Assembly: GCF_943914565.1 (NCBI RefSeq)
Contig: NZ_CALUCN010000006.1
Coordinates: forward strand, 124,001-188,000
Source: an uncultured Tessaracoccus sp.
GTDB lineage: Bacteria > Actinomycetota > Actinomycetes > Propionibacteriales > Propionibacteriaceae
DNA: 64,000 nucleotides
Reading direction: 5' to 3'
Positions 60,614-64,000 of this stretch are shown here, piece after piece. A model generated the notes under the pieces. The model was not told where the DNA came from, did not search any database, and saw only the letters and a program-made list of their open reading frames with translations. How positions within the stretch are numbered: the stretch's first letter is position 1; the number at the start of each line of letters is the position of its first letter. Made by a program: the position numbers and the translations under genes.

Positions 60614-61390
60614 TCAGCGCCGACCGAACAGGTGTGCGCCGACGAGGACCGCGTCGCACTGCATCGGCACCTCGTGCGTGCGGACGGCCCACACGTCGTG
60701 CGCCGCGCACCACGCGGTGACGGCGGCGGTGGCGACGTCGCGGTCCCCCGCTGCGGAGAGGAACCGCTTGCGGGAGGCACCGACGAGCACCCGCTGCCCG
60801 GTGGCCTGCCAGGCGTCGAGGTCCTGCAACAGGTCCCAGTTGTCGTGGGCCTCCTTCGCGAAGCCGAGCCCGGGGTCGATGATGATGCGCGCGGGGTCGA
60901 CGCCGGCGGCCACGGCCTCGTCGCGCCGCGCGAGCGTCTCGCCCAGGACCTCGGCGCGCACGTCGTCGTAGGTGGCGAGCGACTGCATCACGGTCGAGTG
61001 GCCGCGCCAGTGCTGGAGCACGACGTCGCAGCCGAGCCGCGCCACCGTCGGGAGCATCTCCGGGTCGGCGAGTCCGCCGGAGACGTCGTTGATGATGCGC
61101 GCGCCGGCCTCGTGCACGACGCGGGCGGTCGAGGCGCGCATGGTGTCCACCGAGACGCACACGCCGTCGGCGGCGAGTGCCTCGACGACGGGCAGCACCC
61201 GGCGCTGTTCCTCGTCGGCATCGACGCGGCCCGCACCCGGCCGCGTGGACTCGCCGCCCACGTCGACGATGGTCGCGCCCTGCTGCACGAGCGTGCGGGC
61301 GTGCGCGATGGCACGACCGTGGTCGAACCACTGACCCCCGTCGGAGAACGAGTCGGGGGTCACGTTGACGATGCCCATCACGAGGGTCAT
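60614..61390 (-). CDS. folP: Dihydropteroate synthase
   Basis: A 258-residue TIM barrel joining p-aminobenzoate to the pterin pyrophosphate; the target of sulfonamides. It has MGIVNVTPDSFSDGG, VGGESTRPGA, INDVSGG, DPGLGFAKEA and VGASRKRFL. The ATG at 61390 begins directly at the conserved motif, 15 bp after folE. Confidence 0.96.
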   Translation of the reverse strand: MTLVMGIVNVTPDSFSDGGQWFDHGRAIAHARTLVQQGATIVDVGGESTRPGAGRVDADEEQRRVLPVVEALAADGVCVSVDTMRASTARVVHEAGARIINDVSGGLADPEMLPTVARLGCDVVLQHWRGHSTVMQSLATYDDVRAEVLGETLARRDEAVAAGVDPARIIIDPGLGFAKEAHDNWDLLQDLDAWQATGQRVLVGASRKRFLSAAGDRDVATAAVTAWCAAHDVWAVRTHEVPMQCDAVLVGAHLFGRR

Positions 61391-61405
61391 CGGATCATCT
61401 CCTTG

Positions 61406-61971
61406 TCAGCGTCCCATGATGAGGCCCATCGCCTCCGCCCTGGTGGCGACGTCGCGCAGCACGCCACGGACGGCACTGGTCACCGTCTTGGCTCCCGGCT
61501 TGCGCACTCCTCGGAACGTCATGCACATGTGCTCCGCCTCCACCACGACGATCACGCCACGGGCGTGGAGGTGCTCGACCATCGCGTCGGCGATCTCCGA
61601 CGTGAGGCGTTCCTGCACCTGCGGGCGGCGGGCGAACACGTCGACCAGGCGGGCGATCTTCGACAGCCCGGCGACGCGGCCGTCCTTCTGCGGGATGTAG
61701 CCGACGTGGGCGAGCCCGTGGAACGGCAGGAGGTGGTGCTCGCAGCAGGACGCGACCTCAATGTCCTTCACGAGCACGAGCTCCTCGTGGGACAGGTCGA
61801 ACGTGTGCCCGAGCACGTCGGCGGGGTCCTGGTCGATGCCGGCGAACAGCTCGGCGTACGAACGCGCGACCCGCGCGGGCGTCTCGAGCAGCCCGTCGCG
61901 GTCCGGGTCCTCACCGATCGCGAGCAGGATCTCACGCACCGCGGCCTCGACGCGGGCCTGGTCGACGGCCA

Positions 61972-61972
<1 letters not shown>
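61406..61972 (-). CDS. folE: GTP cyclohydrolase I
   Basis: A 188-residue enzyme converting GTP to dihydroneopterin triphosphate, the first folate step. Zinc ligands are the Cys and His of VASCCEHHLLPFHG and the late Cys of EHMCMTFRG. The C-terminus (TVTSAVRGVLRD then MGLIMGR) is typical of FolE-I. The ATG overlaps the ftsH stop (TGATG), linking protease and folate genes. Confidence 0.96.

Positions 61973-64000
<2,028 letters not shown>

Overview
The window is high-GC DNA from a mycothiol-producing actinomycete. The markers are mshD (mycothiol synthase), mtr (mycothione reductase), lsr2, the 33-residue ribosomal protein bS22, DUF3151, DUF3180 and DUF6767. Many genes appear leaderless, with a TANNNT -10 box 6-7 nt before the start codon. 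Three blocks keep a gene order I recall from Mycobacterium tuberculosis: ftsH-folE-folP-folB-folK-DUF3180...lsr2-clpC, phosphatase-tlpA-ccdA-resB-ccsA, and proC-bS22-glutaredoxin-hemD. A Propionibacteriaceae-like organism is my best guess but is not proven. Nearly everything is chromosomal housekeeping. I found no insertion sequence, integrase, prophage, CRISPR array, rRNA or tRNA.

Layout. 1-4.3 kb: end of an ABC exporter, purB, a TetR regulator with a palindromic site on its own promoter, and an AbiEi/DUF559-like nuclease gene. 4.3-7.3 kb: purA, two small genes and purD on the minus strand. 7.5-9.8 kb: the dihydroxyacetone kinase operon dhaKLM, with an HPr domain fused to DhaM. 9.8-17.1 kb: DUF3151, a small monooxygenase, a truncated typA/bipA fused tail-to-tail with a truncated HD-hydrolase gene, satD with a membrane partner, and bifunctional putA. 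17.1-21 kb: ppk2, tpx, ygfZ, a nitrobindin-like protein and a secreted or anchored protein. 21.4-29.6 kb: mshD-ppk1-mutT1, then the PHO-box-controlled pstSCAB phosphate transporter. Together with ppk2 this makes a phosphate/polyphosphate region. 29.6-33 kb: a NagZ-like lipoprotein, mtr and an SDR. 33-40.7 kb: a sigma-like/GerMN/Gmad2 fusion, the cytochrome c maturation cluster (ccsB, resB, ccdA, resA), a phosphatase, hemD and a glutaredoxin. 40.7-45.3 kb: bS22, proC, asd, a CPBP protease, a proline-dehydrogenase-like protein and a TIM-barrel protein. 45.4-50.4 kb: VOC protein, P-loop kinase, radA, a HEAT-repeat protein and disA. 50.4-54.2 kb: a TPP riboswitch and thiBPQ. 54.3-64 kb: clpC, lsr2, an orphan NuoD-like gene, then the ftsH/folate operon, which runs off the right edge.

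The least ordinary items are: (i) a 51-bp perfect palindromic repeat present twice, whose copies differ at paired positions, plus a second, unrelated 20-bp-arm palindrome before clpC; (ii) the shared breakpoint of typA and the HD gene near 12.1 kb; (iii) a standalone, diverged NuoD (complex I 49-kDa) homologue that seems to have lost its quinone-site residues; (iv) a frameshifted membrane-protein ORF directly after satD; and (v) a sigma-factor-like domain fused through one membrane segment to GerMN and Gmad2 domains. All functions are read from sequence motifs and remembered family features. No database search was run.
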